Assembly: GCA_028279765.1 (NCBI GenBank)
Contig: JANQND010000006.1
Coordinates: 1-52,540 of the forward strand
Length of the DNA: 52,540 bases
Reading direction: 5' to 3'
DNA from: Candidatus Nanoarchaeia archaeon
Lineage (GTDB): Archaea; Nanobdellota; Nanobdellia; Woesearchaeales; WJIZ01
This document shows positions 14,900-22,656 of the stretch, piece after piece (positions within the stretch are counted from its first letter, which is position 1; every line of letters starts with the position of its first letter). A program made the translations under genes and the position numbers. Below the pieces are notes generated by a model. The model ran no database searches and had not been told where the DNA came from. It was given only the letters and a program-made list of their open reading frames with translations.

Positions 14900-16255
14900 A
14901 CTCTTGACAAGCTTCTTCCCCTCTTCCATCAATTCCTTTGCCAGAGCCTCATCGGGAGAATCAGTGATTATACGCAATACTTTATCTTCAGTTTTGGACT
15001 GGCGAAACCAGATCCAGGCATGGTCTTTTACTGCTTTGAGACCACCGGTTTCATCACCGGTCTCATGGGCAATGAATCCTTTGTTTAGATAGTATTCCTT
15101 GATTTGATCTTTTTTTTCCTTGAAACTTTTCTTCAGCTTTACTTTTTCCTTGAGATAATAATATTGGGGTAGTTTTTCTACTACCTCTTTGAGTGAGGTA
15201 TTCTTTTTTTCAAGAATTTTTAGTAGAAATAAGAGCGTTTGGATGCCATCACGGCACTTTGAGGGCGCAATAATTACTCCGCCATTGGACCCTTCGCCGC
15301 CTATTGAAGATTGGGCAAGCATCATAGCATCAACTACATTGATTTCTCCGACCTCTACTTCCTGCCATTGAGCATGGTGTTTCTCTGCGATCTCTTTTAC
15401 CAGATAGCTGGTCGCATCGTTTACGACTACTGTTTCTTTCTTTGGATTTTCGGATTCAGATAGCATATGATCAACAATAAGTGCTAACAGGTGATTCCCT
15501 GATACTAATGTACCGTCTTCTAAAATAACCTCCACTCTGTCTGCGTCGCAGTCGAAACCTGCGGCAAATGCTGCCTTGTGTTTTTTGATTTCTTTGGTGA
15601 GGTATTGCAGTGATTCCTGATTTGGCTCTACTATTCTTTTGAATGCACCCTCTTTCATGTTGACGTATACTGCTCTATCGCCAAGAATCTCTTTTGCATG
15701 AATACCCGCACCGCCATTTGGATCAATAATGATTTTGTTTTTGACTTTCAGATTGCCGAAACCTAAAAATTTTTTATAGTCGCCGATAGCATTTACCTTT
15801 TTGACTTCTTTTACCGGCTTTTCTTCTTTGAATAAGTGCCTGGTTAAGAAATCTTCTTCATTAAGGTCTTTGACTTTGTGATAATTCTTGATTACCTGCT
15901 CTATTTGTTTTGGCCGCAGAACCGCTCCGTCAGTGTCCAGAAATTTGAAGCCATTGTATTCTGGCTCGTTATGAGATGCAGTTATAATGATTCCGCCATC
16001 CGCTTTGTATGTTCTTACTGCGTTTTGTACTGCGGGGGTTAGGGCTACCCCTACATCAATTATCTGGCATTGCAGCCCTTCGATAAGCTCTTTTCTTATC
16101 TGCTCACCCGAAGGCCTGGTATCTCTCCCAATGACGACAGTTTTATTTTTTCCTAATAACTGGCTGAAAGCATAGGCGTATCGCACTGCAATGCTATCGG
16201 TTAATTCCTTGCCATAGATTCCTCTGATGCCTGAGAATGATTCGACTAATGCCAT
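14891..16255 (-). CDS. Phosphohexomutase (phosphomannomutase/phosphoglucosamine mutase family)
   Basis: The 454-residue enzyme has all four alpha-D-phosphohexomutase motifs. The phosphoserine loop is TASHNEPEYNG (about residue 93), the metal-binding loop is DCDADRVEV, the sugar-specificity loop is GGEGSNGG, and the C-terminal phosphate-binding loop is RQSKTEDK. The metal loop reads D-C-D-A-D where D-G-D is usual, and the sugar loop has G-S-N-G instead of S-G-H, so the substrate (mannose, glucose or glucosamine phosphate) is not certain. It works in sugar nucleotide synthesis. It is convergent with the toxin gene. Confidence 0.88.
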   Translation of the reverse strand: MALVESFSGIRGIYGKELTDSIAVRYAYAFSQLLGKNKTVVIGRDTRPSGEQIRKELIEGLQCQIIDVGVALTPAVQNAVRTYKADGGIIITASHNEPEYNGFKFLDTDGAVLRPKQIEQVIKNYHKVKDLNEEDFLTRHLFKEEKPVKEVKKVNAIGDYKKFLGFGNLKVKNKIIIDPNGGAGIHAKEILGDRAVYVNMKEGAFKRIVEPNQESLQYLTKEIKKHKAAFAAGFDCDADRVEVILEDGTLVSGNHLLALIVDHMLSESENPKKETVVVNDATSYLVKEIAEKHHAQWQEVEVGEINVVDAMMLAQSSIGGEGSNGGVIIAPSKCRDGIQTLLFLLKILEKKNTSLKEVVEKLPQYYYLKEKVKLKKSFKEKKDQIKEYYLNKGFIAHETGDETGGLKAVKDHAWIWFRQSKTEDKVLRIITDSPDEALAKELMEEGKKLVKSSV

Positions 16256-16298
16256 GAGAAATACCTGAAGAGAAATAGTTTATAAGGGTTGTGAACAA

Positions 16299-16544
16299 TC
16301 ATGCCTTCTTCAAATGCTCAGAGCGAATAGAAAGAATCTGCAAGATCTTCATTGCTGAGAGTTCATCTCGCAGTTGCTTGATTTCTGTGCGCATGTCCTG
16401 TATCAACTCATAGTTGTGATCAATGTTACTAATGTTCTCCTCGACAATAGGGGTAATAGAACTCAAGGTACTGATCTCTCCATTCATGTCTTTAACCCAG
16501 CAGTCGACATTTTGTTTGAAGGTCTCGAATTCGCGTTTTTTCAT
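16299..16544 (-). CDS. Small coiled-coil protein, 81 aa
   Basis: Starting at the ATG at 16544 the product is 81 residues and almost wholly helical. Heptad-like hydrophobics run from about residue 25 to 75 (EENISNIDHNYELIQDMRTEIKQLRDELSA split over two helices), ending in LSIRSEHLKKA. The frame is open further upstream into the msrB gene, but a TATA box (16580-16590, minus strand) and a perfect palindrome at 16556-16575 precede the chosen ATG. Function unknown; it may form a homodimer and could be self-regulated. Confidence 0.55.
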   Translation of the reverse strand: MKKREFETFKQNVDCWVKDMNGEISTLSSITPIVEENISNIDHNYELIQDMRTEIKQLRDELSAMKILQILSIRSEHLKKA

Positions 16545-16555
16545 TTTGCGCTCCC

Positions 16556-16575
16556 AGTATACTATATTGTATACT
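16556..16575. promoter_or_regulatory. Palindromic operator AGTATAC-N6-GTATACT
   Basis: A perfect inverted repeat of 7 bp arms (AGTATAC, TATATT spacer, GTATACT) lies between the TATA box at about 16580-16590 and the ATG of the coiled-coil gene at 16544. The predicted start of transcription falls within it. The placement suggests a repressor site; the binding protein is not known. Confidence 0.5.
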
Positions 16576-16617
16576 CCAACTATATAAATGTTGTGTTTTT
16601 CGACGAAATGAAAATCC

Positions 16618-17148
16618 TTACTCCTCGACAAAATCAAGGGCAGCAGAATTAATACAGTATCGCAATCCCGTAGGCTCCGGCCCGTCATTGAAGACATGGC
16701 CTAAATGCTCGCCGCACTTGGAAAGCACCTCGATCCTCTTCAGGCCGAACGTGTTATCCTCTTTGAGAATAACATTTTCTTCAATGAGCGGAGCATAAAA
16801 ACTTGGCCATCCGGTCCCTGATTCGTACTTGGTATCAGAGTGAAAAACCGGTAGCCCGCAGCCTGCGGTGATATAGGTTCCATTTTTTTCGTTTTTCAGT
16901 AAATCTCCGGTGAATGCCCGCTCTGTTCCTTTTTCCCAGAGTACCTTATATTCGAAGGGGGTTAGGAGGTTTCTCCATTCCTGCTTTGGCAGCTCTATTT
17001 CTCCCTGCTCATTTGGAGAAGGATAAGAGCTCTTTAGCATTGGACCTTCTCTACTTTCAATGGACTCCCCAATTTCAGTCTTGCAACCGATAAGAACGAG
17101 AACTAAGACAATGAGTATTGCACTTATTATTCCTGTTCTTGGCATCAT
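16618..17148 (-). CDS. msrB: Lipoprotein methionine sulfoxide reductase B
   Basis: The 176-residue protein begins with a lipoprotein signal, a hydrophobic run ending LVLIGC, so Cys22 would be lipid-modified and the enzyme anchored outside the membrane. The MsrB domain follows: [37 protein letters not shown] and the catalytic [11 protein letters not shown]. It reduces the R epimer of methionine sulfoxide. One Cys of each zinc-binding CxxC pair is missing ([18 protein letters not shown]), so this is a zinc-less form. The usual resolving Cys position reads Thr (SGTGWP). MsrA at 37501 has a similar lipobox. Confidence 0.92.
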   Translation of the reverse strand: MMPRTGIISAILIVLVLVLIGCKTEIGESIESREGPMLKSSYPSPNEQGEIELPKQEWRNLLTPFEYKVLWEKGTERAFTGDLLKNEKNGTYITAGCGLPVFHSDTKYESGTGWPSFYAPLIEENVILKEDNTFGLKRIEVLSKCGEHLGHVFNDGPEPTGLRYCINSAALDFVEE

Positions 17149-17165
17149 ATCTCCTTCAGAGATAT
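17147..17165. promoter_or_regulatory. Palindrome at the msrB start
   Basis: ATATCTC-CTTCA-GAGATAT is a perfect 7 bp inverted repeat with a five-base centre. It covers the msrB ribosome site (AAGGAG) and touches the ATG at 17148. A TATA-like box lies at 17170-17178. It could be a repressor site at the start of transcription or an RNA hairpin hiding the ribosome site. Confidence 0.5.
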
Positions 17166-17267
17166 TGATGCTTAAATAGTTTTACCTTGCTCTTTTTATT
17201 TAAGTTTGTATACTTAAAAACAATACTTTTAAGTAGTAAACTGTCCGGATTATTGAAAATAGCATAA

Positions 17268-17861
17268 ATGGCAAAAAAAAAGTCGACACCAGAGCTTACT
17301 CTGAGTACTATCCTCAGGCGCAACATGCGTGTCCTAGTCAAGACGCTGAAGGAAAATTATCATGATGATTCTGTCGAGGTAATCAATAACCTTATTGAGC
17401 GGGGATATTCAGTTGTTCTGATTACTTTTGATCTTGCGACAAGGGACTTGGTTGAGGATCTGAAGTACAAGAAAAAAGCAGATATAAGCAAGCTCTACAT
17501 CATTGATGCCATATCGCTGATCTCCGGCACAGGATCGCCTCCTGTAACGCAGTTGATCAACGTGTACCAGCCTGACAATTTTACTGATATCGAGGTCTAT
17601 AGTGCTTTATATCTTTCAAAGCTTGGAACAAAGAAGACGTGCATTGTTTTTAACTCCCTGAACAAACTGGAAGATTTTCAGAATACCGATGAAATCGGCG
17701 TTTTCCTGGAGACCTTTACCAAGTTCGTAAAAAAGATGGAAGTACCGGTTATCCTTCTGGCACATATTTACACTTCTTACATCCTGCTGCAAATCATGGA
17801 GAGAAACGTACACGAGGTTTCCACGTTTTATCGGCTGACCAAAGACTGGAAAAAGAAATGA
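17268..17861 (+). CDS. RecA/KaiC-like protein without a Walker A motif
   Basis: The 197-residue protein has alternating strands and helices resembling a RecA-type ATPase core: VINNLIERGYSVVLITFD, then YIIDAISLISG, and a Walker B-like KKTCIVFNSLNKLED followed by VPVILLAHI. No glycine-rich P-loop is present, so it is probably not an ATPase. Similar short KaiC-relatives occur in archaeal signalling loci. The N-terminus is basic (MAKKKS). It is transcribed divergently from msrB; the TATA-like CTTTTAAGT at 17226-17234 lies in a 9 bp inverted repeat at 17211-17235. Confidence 0.5.
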   Translation: MAKKKSTPELTLSTILRRNMRVLVKTLKENYHDDSVEVINNLIERGYSVVLITFDLATRDLVEDLKYKKKADISKLYIIDAISLISGTGSPPVTQLINVYQPDNFTDIEVYSALYLSKLGTKKTCIVFNSLNKLEDFQNTDEIGVFLETFTKFVKKMEVPVILLAHIYTSYILLQIMERNVHEVSTFYRLTKDWKKK

Positions 17862-17924
17862 TTTCTTGGTTTAATTCTTTTCTATATTGAAGTTAAATAA
17901 GGAAAAAAATAAGATTAAGAAAAG

Positions 17925-17952
17925 AAAGGAAGCGATATGAATCGCTTCCTTT
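17925..17952 (-). terminator. Intrinsic (hairpin) terminator
   Basis: Directly after the stop of the secreted-protein gene (read on the minus strand) is a perfect 12 bp stem with arms AAAGGAAGCGAT and ATCGCTTCCTTT and a four-base loop. It is followed by a T-rich run (CTTTTCTTAATCTTATTTTTTTCC). This is the bacterial Rho-independent layout. Other genes in the window end in plain T-rich stretches without such a stem. Confidence 0.75.
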
Positions 17953-17965
17953 GGGTTAAGGTCTA

Positions 17966-19153
17966 TCAATCAGAAATATATTCCAAAATTAAAGGACTTC
18001 TTCCAGAGCTAGTTGCAAGGAAAGGAGGTTTAGAAACTAACTCCCACTTGTTTTCTTCACGATTTATTTTAAATAAAACAGATCCGTAACCATCAGTGCT
18101 TTGAGCGCAGTTGTTGGGATTTGCTCTAGTCTCACACCTGAATGTTAACTTAGCTAGATATGCGTTCTCATCAGGACCAAAGAACAGCATCGGAGGGTTG
18201 AGTGGGTACGTTCCGCATCTGGCAGGAATGGGAGTACCCACATCCTCTCCAATAGTCGTGATTATATCTCCTTGTCTATTGAAAATTTCTAAAGGCCTAA
18301 CGGTTATCGTTGTTTTTTCACATGCATTAGTATCTCTCTTGTTGAACTTTAGTTCATGGATCATGAGAGAAGGAGCCGATTTTGGAGCCTCACACAAAAC
18401 TCCTTGCGCATCTGGCCAACCTTCAAAGTCAACAGAGAAAATGCATCCGCTTTTGTCGTCTATTCTCCTAGCCAATACATTTTTACTGTCCCCATGACCC
18501 AGCCTGAACTTCCTCCCACTCTCTTTATTGAATGGAGGCAAAAATTCAGCATTTTCAATAAAGATGCCATTGATCTTTAACCTCTTATGGCCTGAGCCTG
18601 GTGGGGCTTTCCACATTATGGACAAAATCATTTTATTCTCATAGCAGGAGGCAAAGACCTTAGGCCCGTATCCATTAATACACCAATCCTTGCATTGGCG
18701 CCAGGCAGCAACTACATCTTTATTGATTGTAGCAATAAAAATTTCCTCTGCTTTCTCTTCAGTAAATCTACTTAATTTGCCAGACGACCTAAGCTTAACT
18801 AGCTTCTTGTAATTGTCCTGAGAGAAATCAGCACCAATACCAAAAAACCCTCCCCCGGGTAGTGGAATAGAAGCTGTAAAACCGGCAGAAGTAGCCTTCT
18901 TGATTTCTTCATAATCCATTTTAAACACTACTTCGTTAACATAAGAAGAAATACTTTTGCTGCTAGACCGATTGTAAACATCAACAATCGGACCTTGAAG
19001 AATTTCTCCGCAATCACAACTATCCGTATTTACAACTTTGTAAACATCAAATTCTGTATGTTTTTCAATGAATCTTTCAAGACCTATATCATTTCCAAAA
19101 ATCAATGTAGGAAAAACAAGAAAAAAACTAAAGACAAAAATTAACTTTTTCAT
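17966..19153 (-). CDS. Secreted hypothetical protein, 395 aa
   Basis: The product has a clean signal peptide (MKKLIFVFSFFLVFPTLIFG) with cleavage near residue 21. The mature protein has an N-terminal region with NTDSCDCGEI, a glycine-rich hydrophobic stretch (TASIPLPGGGFFGIGADF) at about residues 93-110, and a C-terminal half that looks like beta-strands with several cysteines (DDKSGCIFSVDFEGW, CEKTTITVRP). I recognise no family. The start has a bacterial-like AAGGAG about eight bases upstream and the gene ends in a perfect hairpin terminator, unlike its neighbours. This suggests acquisition from a bacterium. Confidence 0.68.
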   Translation of the reverse strand: MKKLIFVFSFFLVFPTLIFGNDIGLERFIEKHTEFDVYKVVNTDSCDCGEILQGPIVDVYNRSSSKSISSYVNEVVFKMDYEEIKKATSAGFTASIPLPGGGFFGIGADFSQDNYKKLVKLRSSGKLSRFTEEKAEEIFIATINKDVVAAWRQCKDWCINGYGPKVFASCYENKMILSIMWKAPPGSGHKRLKINGIFIENAEFLPPFNKESGRKFRLGHGDSKNVLARRIDDKSGCIFSVDFEGWPDAQGVLCEAPKSAPSLMIHELKFNKRDTNACEKTTITVRPLEIFNRQGDIITTIGEDVGTPIPARCGTYPLNPPMLFFGPDENAYLAKLTFRCETRANPNNCAQSTDGYGSVLFKINREENKWELVSKPPFLATSSGRSPLILEYISD

Positions 19154-19748
19154 GATTCAGAACTCCTTAAAAACTTACATTAACAGTTACATCAAAACAC
19201 GATAAGATTAGCTCAAGGCATCACCTCCTTAATTTAAGAAACAAAAGAGAGAACCTAGCGATGTTCCGCAAGACAAGGTCTAGAATGGATAACATACAGG
19301 TTCCCTTTGTTTCCAGTGAAAAAATAATTAAATGAACACAACCTTTACAAATATATCAGCGTTAAAACTACTACAATACTCTTTTTATGTAGTGACCTTA
19401 GTTCTCAATTTGGCGTTTTCAGCATATTCCAGCTCTTGCTAAGTCAAATGTATCATCATCGAAATTAGCATTTAATTCGCTGATCAATACTTTGCTCTAT
19501 TTTTGTGTAGCTGCTCACTAACTACTGTGCAGATAGAGAAACCTTATCTGAAACCATTAATGACAGCAAGCTAAAAAAGCCAAAACCTTCTGGTCCCAAC
19601 TCAAATTTGTGTAATGAACGTGAACAACCTAAGAAATTCCCAGCGAGTCCTTATTATAGCTTACTGAGACTCCGGGATAAAAAATACAACTAATGAGTAC
19701 GATAGAATTCAAGAAAGATTTATATGTAACATCATCTCCAATATTTCC
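19154..19748. other. About 0.6 kb without a gene
   Basis: No frame longer than about 25 codons is convincing here. On the minus strand, toward the secreted-protein gene, there is a second perfect Shine-Dalgarno (TAAGGAGGTGAT, 19220-19231) that precedes only two- or three-codon frames. Near the right end a TATA box (TTTATATG, about 19719-19726) serves the plus-strand gene at 19749. The segment looks like long regulatory or foreign flanking DNA; I see no repeat, tRNA or recombination site. Confidence 0.5.
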
Positions 19749-20039
19749 ATGAAACAATCTCTTTTGCTGCTCGGTATCCTGTTATTACTCTTCACTGTGC
19801 CCTTTGTTCTTGCCCACGGAACAGAAGAAGAGCACGCCCAGGAGGAAGAGCCTAAAGAATTAGTTCGAGTAGGGCAGCCGAATGATCTGAGTATCGTCTC
19901 TCCGTTTCGGTATTACTCTGAAGGAAGATGGGTTCTGGGAACAGGATTTCTTATTGTCTGGTTTTTCCTTATCAAAGGAATCTATACCTTGTTCATGATG
20001 CTCTTGAGCAGGCTTATTGTTGTTGACAAGAAAAAGTAA
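19749..20039 (+). CDS. Small exported membrane protein, 96 aa
   Basis: The protein starts with a signal peptide or anchor (MKQSLLLLGILLLLFTVPFVLA), followed by a His/Glu-rich external segment (HGTEEEHAQEEEP) and one C-terminal membrane span (GTGFLIVWFFLIKGIYTLFMMLL). The HGTEEEH stretch could bind a metal. The ATG is 27 bases after TTTATATG, so the mRNA is probably leaderless. The stop abuts the stop of the convergent gene. No family recognised. Confidence 0.6.
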   Translation: MKQSLLLLGILLLLFTVPFVLAHGTEEEHAQEEEPKELVRVGQPNDLSIVSPFRYYSEGRWVLGTGFLIVWFFLIKGIYTLFMMLLSRLIVVDKKK

Positions 20040-20501
20040 TTATTCCTGAGCATCAATCACATCACAATACTCATACACACGCTCAGAGATGGATGCCAAG
20101 TAATATTTGAGTATTTTTTCTTCAAGTATATCCTTGAGACTTGAAAACTCAGTAATACGATATTGGTTCTTTATTTTTTCTACAATGAATATGTCTCTCA
20201 GCCGTCTTACCTGCCTTCTGATGTTTGGAGAAGTTGTTCCATTGAGTGAGAGGTGATGCTTTTTTCTGGATTCAATTACCTTTTGCTCTATTTCCTCACT
20301 GCTGAGCATATTTTTCTTTTTGCTCTCCGTGAGCATTACATCTAGCACATCAACGATGACATCGCGCGAGTCGCCCGGCTGCAGGACACCCAGGCTGAGG
20401 CATATCTTTCGCACTAGTTCTCTGCCTGTTATTCCTCTTGGCTTTTCATATCGGCGCAGTGTTATTTCTGCAAGAGGAGTATCTTTACTGATCGTGCTCA
20501 T
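20040..20501 (-). CDS. Predicted winged-helix regulator, 153 aa
   Basis: The N-terminal part (STISKDTPLAEITLRRYEKP, RELVRKICLSLGVLQPGDS) and the region NIRRQVRRLRDIFIVEKIKNQYRITEF look like a helix-turn-helix followed by a beta wing, as in small archaeal transcription regulators. The C-terminus is helical (LEEKILKYYLASISERVYEY) and may dimerise. It overlaps the upstream membrane-protein gene by four bases (ATGA), so the two are coupled. Its target is unknown. Confidence 0.55.
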   Translation of the reverse strand: MSTISKDTPLAEITLRRYEKPRGITGRELVRKICLSLGVLQPGDSRDVIVDVLDVMLTESKKKNMLSSEEIEQKVIESRKKHHLSLNGTTSPNIRRQVRRLRDIFIVEKIKNQYRITEFSSLKDILEEKILKYYLASISERVYEYCDVIDAQE

Positions 20502-20830
20502 TTTTTTGCTAGTCTGTCTATTTTTGCTTCAATCTGGTCTAACCGCTTGAGAATTTTCGCGATTTGCGGATTTCGCTTTGCGTGGACATCCTGCTCTGCA
20601 CTAAAGAAGCCAAGCTTGTCTTCCAGATAACCCAGAAGTACTAATATCAGAAATAAACCTAGAAAAATAGGAATTAACCATCGCTCTAAGAATATGTCTA
20701 CACCGTAGTCTTCCAGATTGGAGAGTGCTAAGAACAGAATGAGTGCCATATTAACCAGAGAAGCGTACCCCAAAGCCCTGCTCAGATAGACCTTTGCATG
20801 AATGAGTTTTGAGCGTAGTTTTTTGATCAT
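20498..20830 (-). CDS. Membrane protein with C-terminal coiled coil, 110 aa
   Basis: From the ATG at 20830 the product has two hydrophobic spans (ALGYASLVNMALILFLAL and WLIPIFLGLFLILVLLGYL) and ends in a charged helix (IAKILKRLDQIEAKIDRLAKK). A TATA-like TTATTTAAAG lies about 27 bases upstream, which favours this start over one 13 codons earlier. It is the first gene of a pair with the winged-helix protein; the pairing suggests the regulator may respond to a membrane signal. Function unknown. Confidence 0.55.
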   Translation of the reverse strand: MIKKLRSKLIHAKVYLSRALGYASLVNMALILFLALSNLEDYGVDIFLERWLIPIFLGLFLILVLLGYLEDKLGFFSAEQDVHAKRNPQIAKILKRLDQIEAKIDRLAKK

Positions 20831-20927
20831 TATTTCTCTGCAGAAAATATTCTTTAAATAATTTGGCAAAACTTTTAACTACTCGAGAATAGAAATGTTT
20901 AAATATCTGTCTAATTCAGCTTATCTA

Positions 20928-21467
20928 ATGGGAAATAAAACCGATTCATTCGTTGTTTTACTATTGCTATTCGTAGGGTTTCTGGGACTCATTGACTCTA
21001 TCTTCAATATGAATGGATGGAAATTCTATGCAGAGGTTTTAGTTCTGCTGGGACTACTCTTCCTGAGCATTCTTGCACTATTACTACTGTGGAACAAGGT
21101 TTCTTTTGGATACGTGCTTTCAGCTTGTATCTCTTTTGTAATGCTGCTCAATTTGCTGCTTTTCTACTTCGTAGCAAGCATGGATACCTTGTTATTCCTT
21201 GCTTTGGTGTCAACGCTGAGCGTCTTTGTTTTGAGCGTTATGGGTATTGGTGGAAAAGAGCCTGAAGTGAAATCAAAGCCGGCTCCTAAACCAAAGGTCA
21301 TCAAAACCTACACATCCGGAAAAGTAGTAAGCTCAAAATCATCAAAATACTATTATCTTCCTACCTCTAGCCAGGCAAAAAAAATCAGCAAAAAGAATCA
21401 AGTGTGGTATGATTCTGATGAAGATGCGAAGAAGGCTGGTAAGAAACCACATAGTTCAGTAATATGA
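20928..21467 (+). CDS. Membrane protein with degenerate Ada-type C-terminal domain
   Basis: The product has four hydrophobic spans in the first about 110 residues, then a basic proline/lysine linker and a C-terminal module (KYYYLPTSSQAKKISKKN, then DSDEDAKKAGKKPHSS). That module resembles the zinc-binding Ada/SPP-like repeat usually written HxxxCxxAKKI...EEAxxxGYxPC, but both cysteine positions are lost. I prefer the ATG at 20928 because TTTAAATA (20897-20904) would be its TATA box; an in-frame ATG lies 11 codons upstream. Confidence 0.5.
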   Translation: MGNKTDSFVVLLLLFVGFLGLIDSIFNMNGWKFYAEVLVLLGLLFLSILALLLLWNKVSFGYVLSACISFVMLLNLLLFYFVASMDTLLFLALVSTLSVFVLSVMGIGGKEPEVKSKPAPKPKVIKTYTSGKVVSSKSSKYYYLPTSSQAKKISKKNQVWYDSDEDAKKAGKKPHSSVI

Positions 21468-21969
21468 ATGATCGTTCTATTTGGACACCTCAAGACAAGT
21501 TGAAACAGACTGCTGAGGATTAGGATATTCTCTAGATATTGAAGACTATAGTAAAATCATTTTACCGGCTCAAGGAGTTACTAAACACTCTGGAAATCTT
21601 TGGGCAATCCTTGAAAATGTTCCTGCTCAAGAGTTGGAAGAGAAGATTCTCTGTGCCATTGCATCAGATAAACAATTACAAAGTCTTGTGAGGTTTGTCC
21701 ATTTGTATGCTCCAAGAAACCCACCGCATGGAACTCAGGGAGAAATCGTCAATTATTTCATTTTTGCCTATCAGGAGAATGATACATTTGTAGGAGATTC
21801 TGAACGAGCACAACAGGTAACAAACGATCTGCTTACGAAATTGCAGTATAATCCGAAGAAAATTGCTAGCGTGATGTTTGTTGGTGAGGAGAGTAATTTC
21901 CCAAACTTGGATCACCACAAAAATGAAAATACCTTTTCTGCAAGAAAAACCATCTACATGCCGTCATAG
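21468..21969 (+). pseudogene. Frameshifted hypothetical gene
   Basis: An ATG at 21468, just after the preceding stop, opens MNDRSIWTPQDKLKQTAED and stops at TAG (21525-21527). In the next frame the text continues at once as LGYSLDIEDYSKIILPAQG and then reads cleanly to a stop at 21969 (VRFVHLYAPRNPPHGTQGE, VMFVGEESNFPNLDHHKNE). One extra T near 21525 would join them into a protein of about 167 residues. So this is either a single-base deletion or a sequencing error. I recognise no family. Confidence 0.6.
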
Positions 21970-21971
21970 GT

Positions 21972-22586
21972 TCACTTCAGTTTCTTTCCTAATGCTTTTA
22001 CTTTTCTCAAACCCCATTTCCTGCGCTCTTTTGAGCGCTCTACCCAACCGACGTGCATAGATTTTGCCTTAATCCCACAGAATCTGAAGATGAGATTTTT
22101 CACCACAAGATTTGGCGCGCCACTAAGCAAGAAATCGTAGAACCACCTTGGTCCTCCTGACGTTGCAATAACCCGACCTGTTTTCGGTGTTAATAATCCA
22201 TCAGAAATAAATGAACTCTTGAGGTTATCATCCTGAAACCATTTCTCCCAGGTGGGATTTCTGCGATAGGAAAAGGCAAACCGCGGCACAAAAATACGAT
22301 CAAAGAACCCCTTGGTAACTGCAGGAAGGTATCCCCACCAGATGGGATAGATAAACACAATATGATCAGCCCATTTGATGTCTTCCTGAGCTTTTTGCAG
22401 GTCTTTTTCTAAAGGCATTATTTCATTGTAGCCTTCTTTGAGGTTCGGATTGAATTTGAGCGCACCAATTTCTATTCTTTTTACTTTTGCTTTAGAACTC
22501 TTTGCTCCTCTCTCATAGGCATTCGCTAATTCTTTGCAGTAGCTCTCTGTTTTCGGATTTCCATTGATGATAAGAACGTTTTTCAT
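21972..22586 (-). CDS. NAD(P)H dehydrogenase (quinone)/flavodoxin-fold reductase
   Basis: The 204-residue protein matches the NQO1/MdaB/KefF family. The N-terminus is KNVLIINGNPKTESYCKELA, the FMN/FAD-binding loop is the HIVFIYPIWWGYLPAVTKGFFDRIF region, and the second loop is VIATSGGPRWFYD. These enzymes reduce quinones by two electrons and protect against redox stress. The ATG at 22586 is chosen because a TATA box (TTTATACC) lies about 26 bases upstream; the upstream frame extends into the neighbouring gene and does not look like protein. Confidence 0.85.
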   Translation of the reverse strand: MKNVLIINGNPKTESYCKELANAYERGAKSSKAKVKRIEIGALKFNPNLKEGYNEIMPLEKDLQKAQEDIKWADHIVFIYPIWWGYLPAVTKGFFDRIFVPRFAFSYRRNPTWEKWFQDDNLKSSFISDGLLTPKTGRVIATSGGPRWFYDFLLSGAPNLVVKNLIFRFCGIKAKSMHVGWVERSKERRKWGLRKVKALGKKLK

Positions 22587-22656
22587 GTTATCGTCAATGA
22601 TTGTCTGGTATAAATAATTTGTTGTCAATAAAAAACAAAAATGGGCAATGATCAAT

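Noticed and set aside
17211-17235. 9 bp palindrome TACTTAAAA-N7-TTTTAAGTA as an operator
   Set aside because: It can be explained as two AT-rich, TATA-like boxes back to back in a divergent promoter region, so it was not listed as a separate operator.
19218-19233. Plus-strand text close to the 3' end of 16S rRNA (ATCACCTCCTTA)
   Set aside because: No helix 45 or other 16S sequence precedes it. On the minus strand it is simply a perfect Shine-Dalgarno in the region upstream of the secreted-protein gene.
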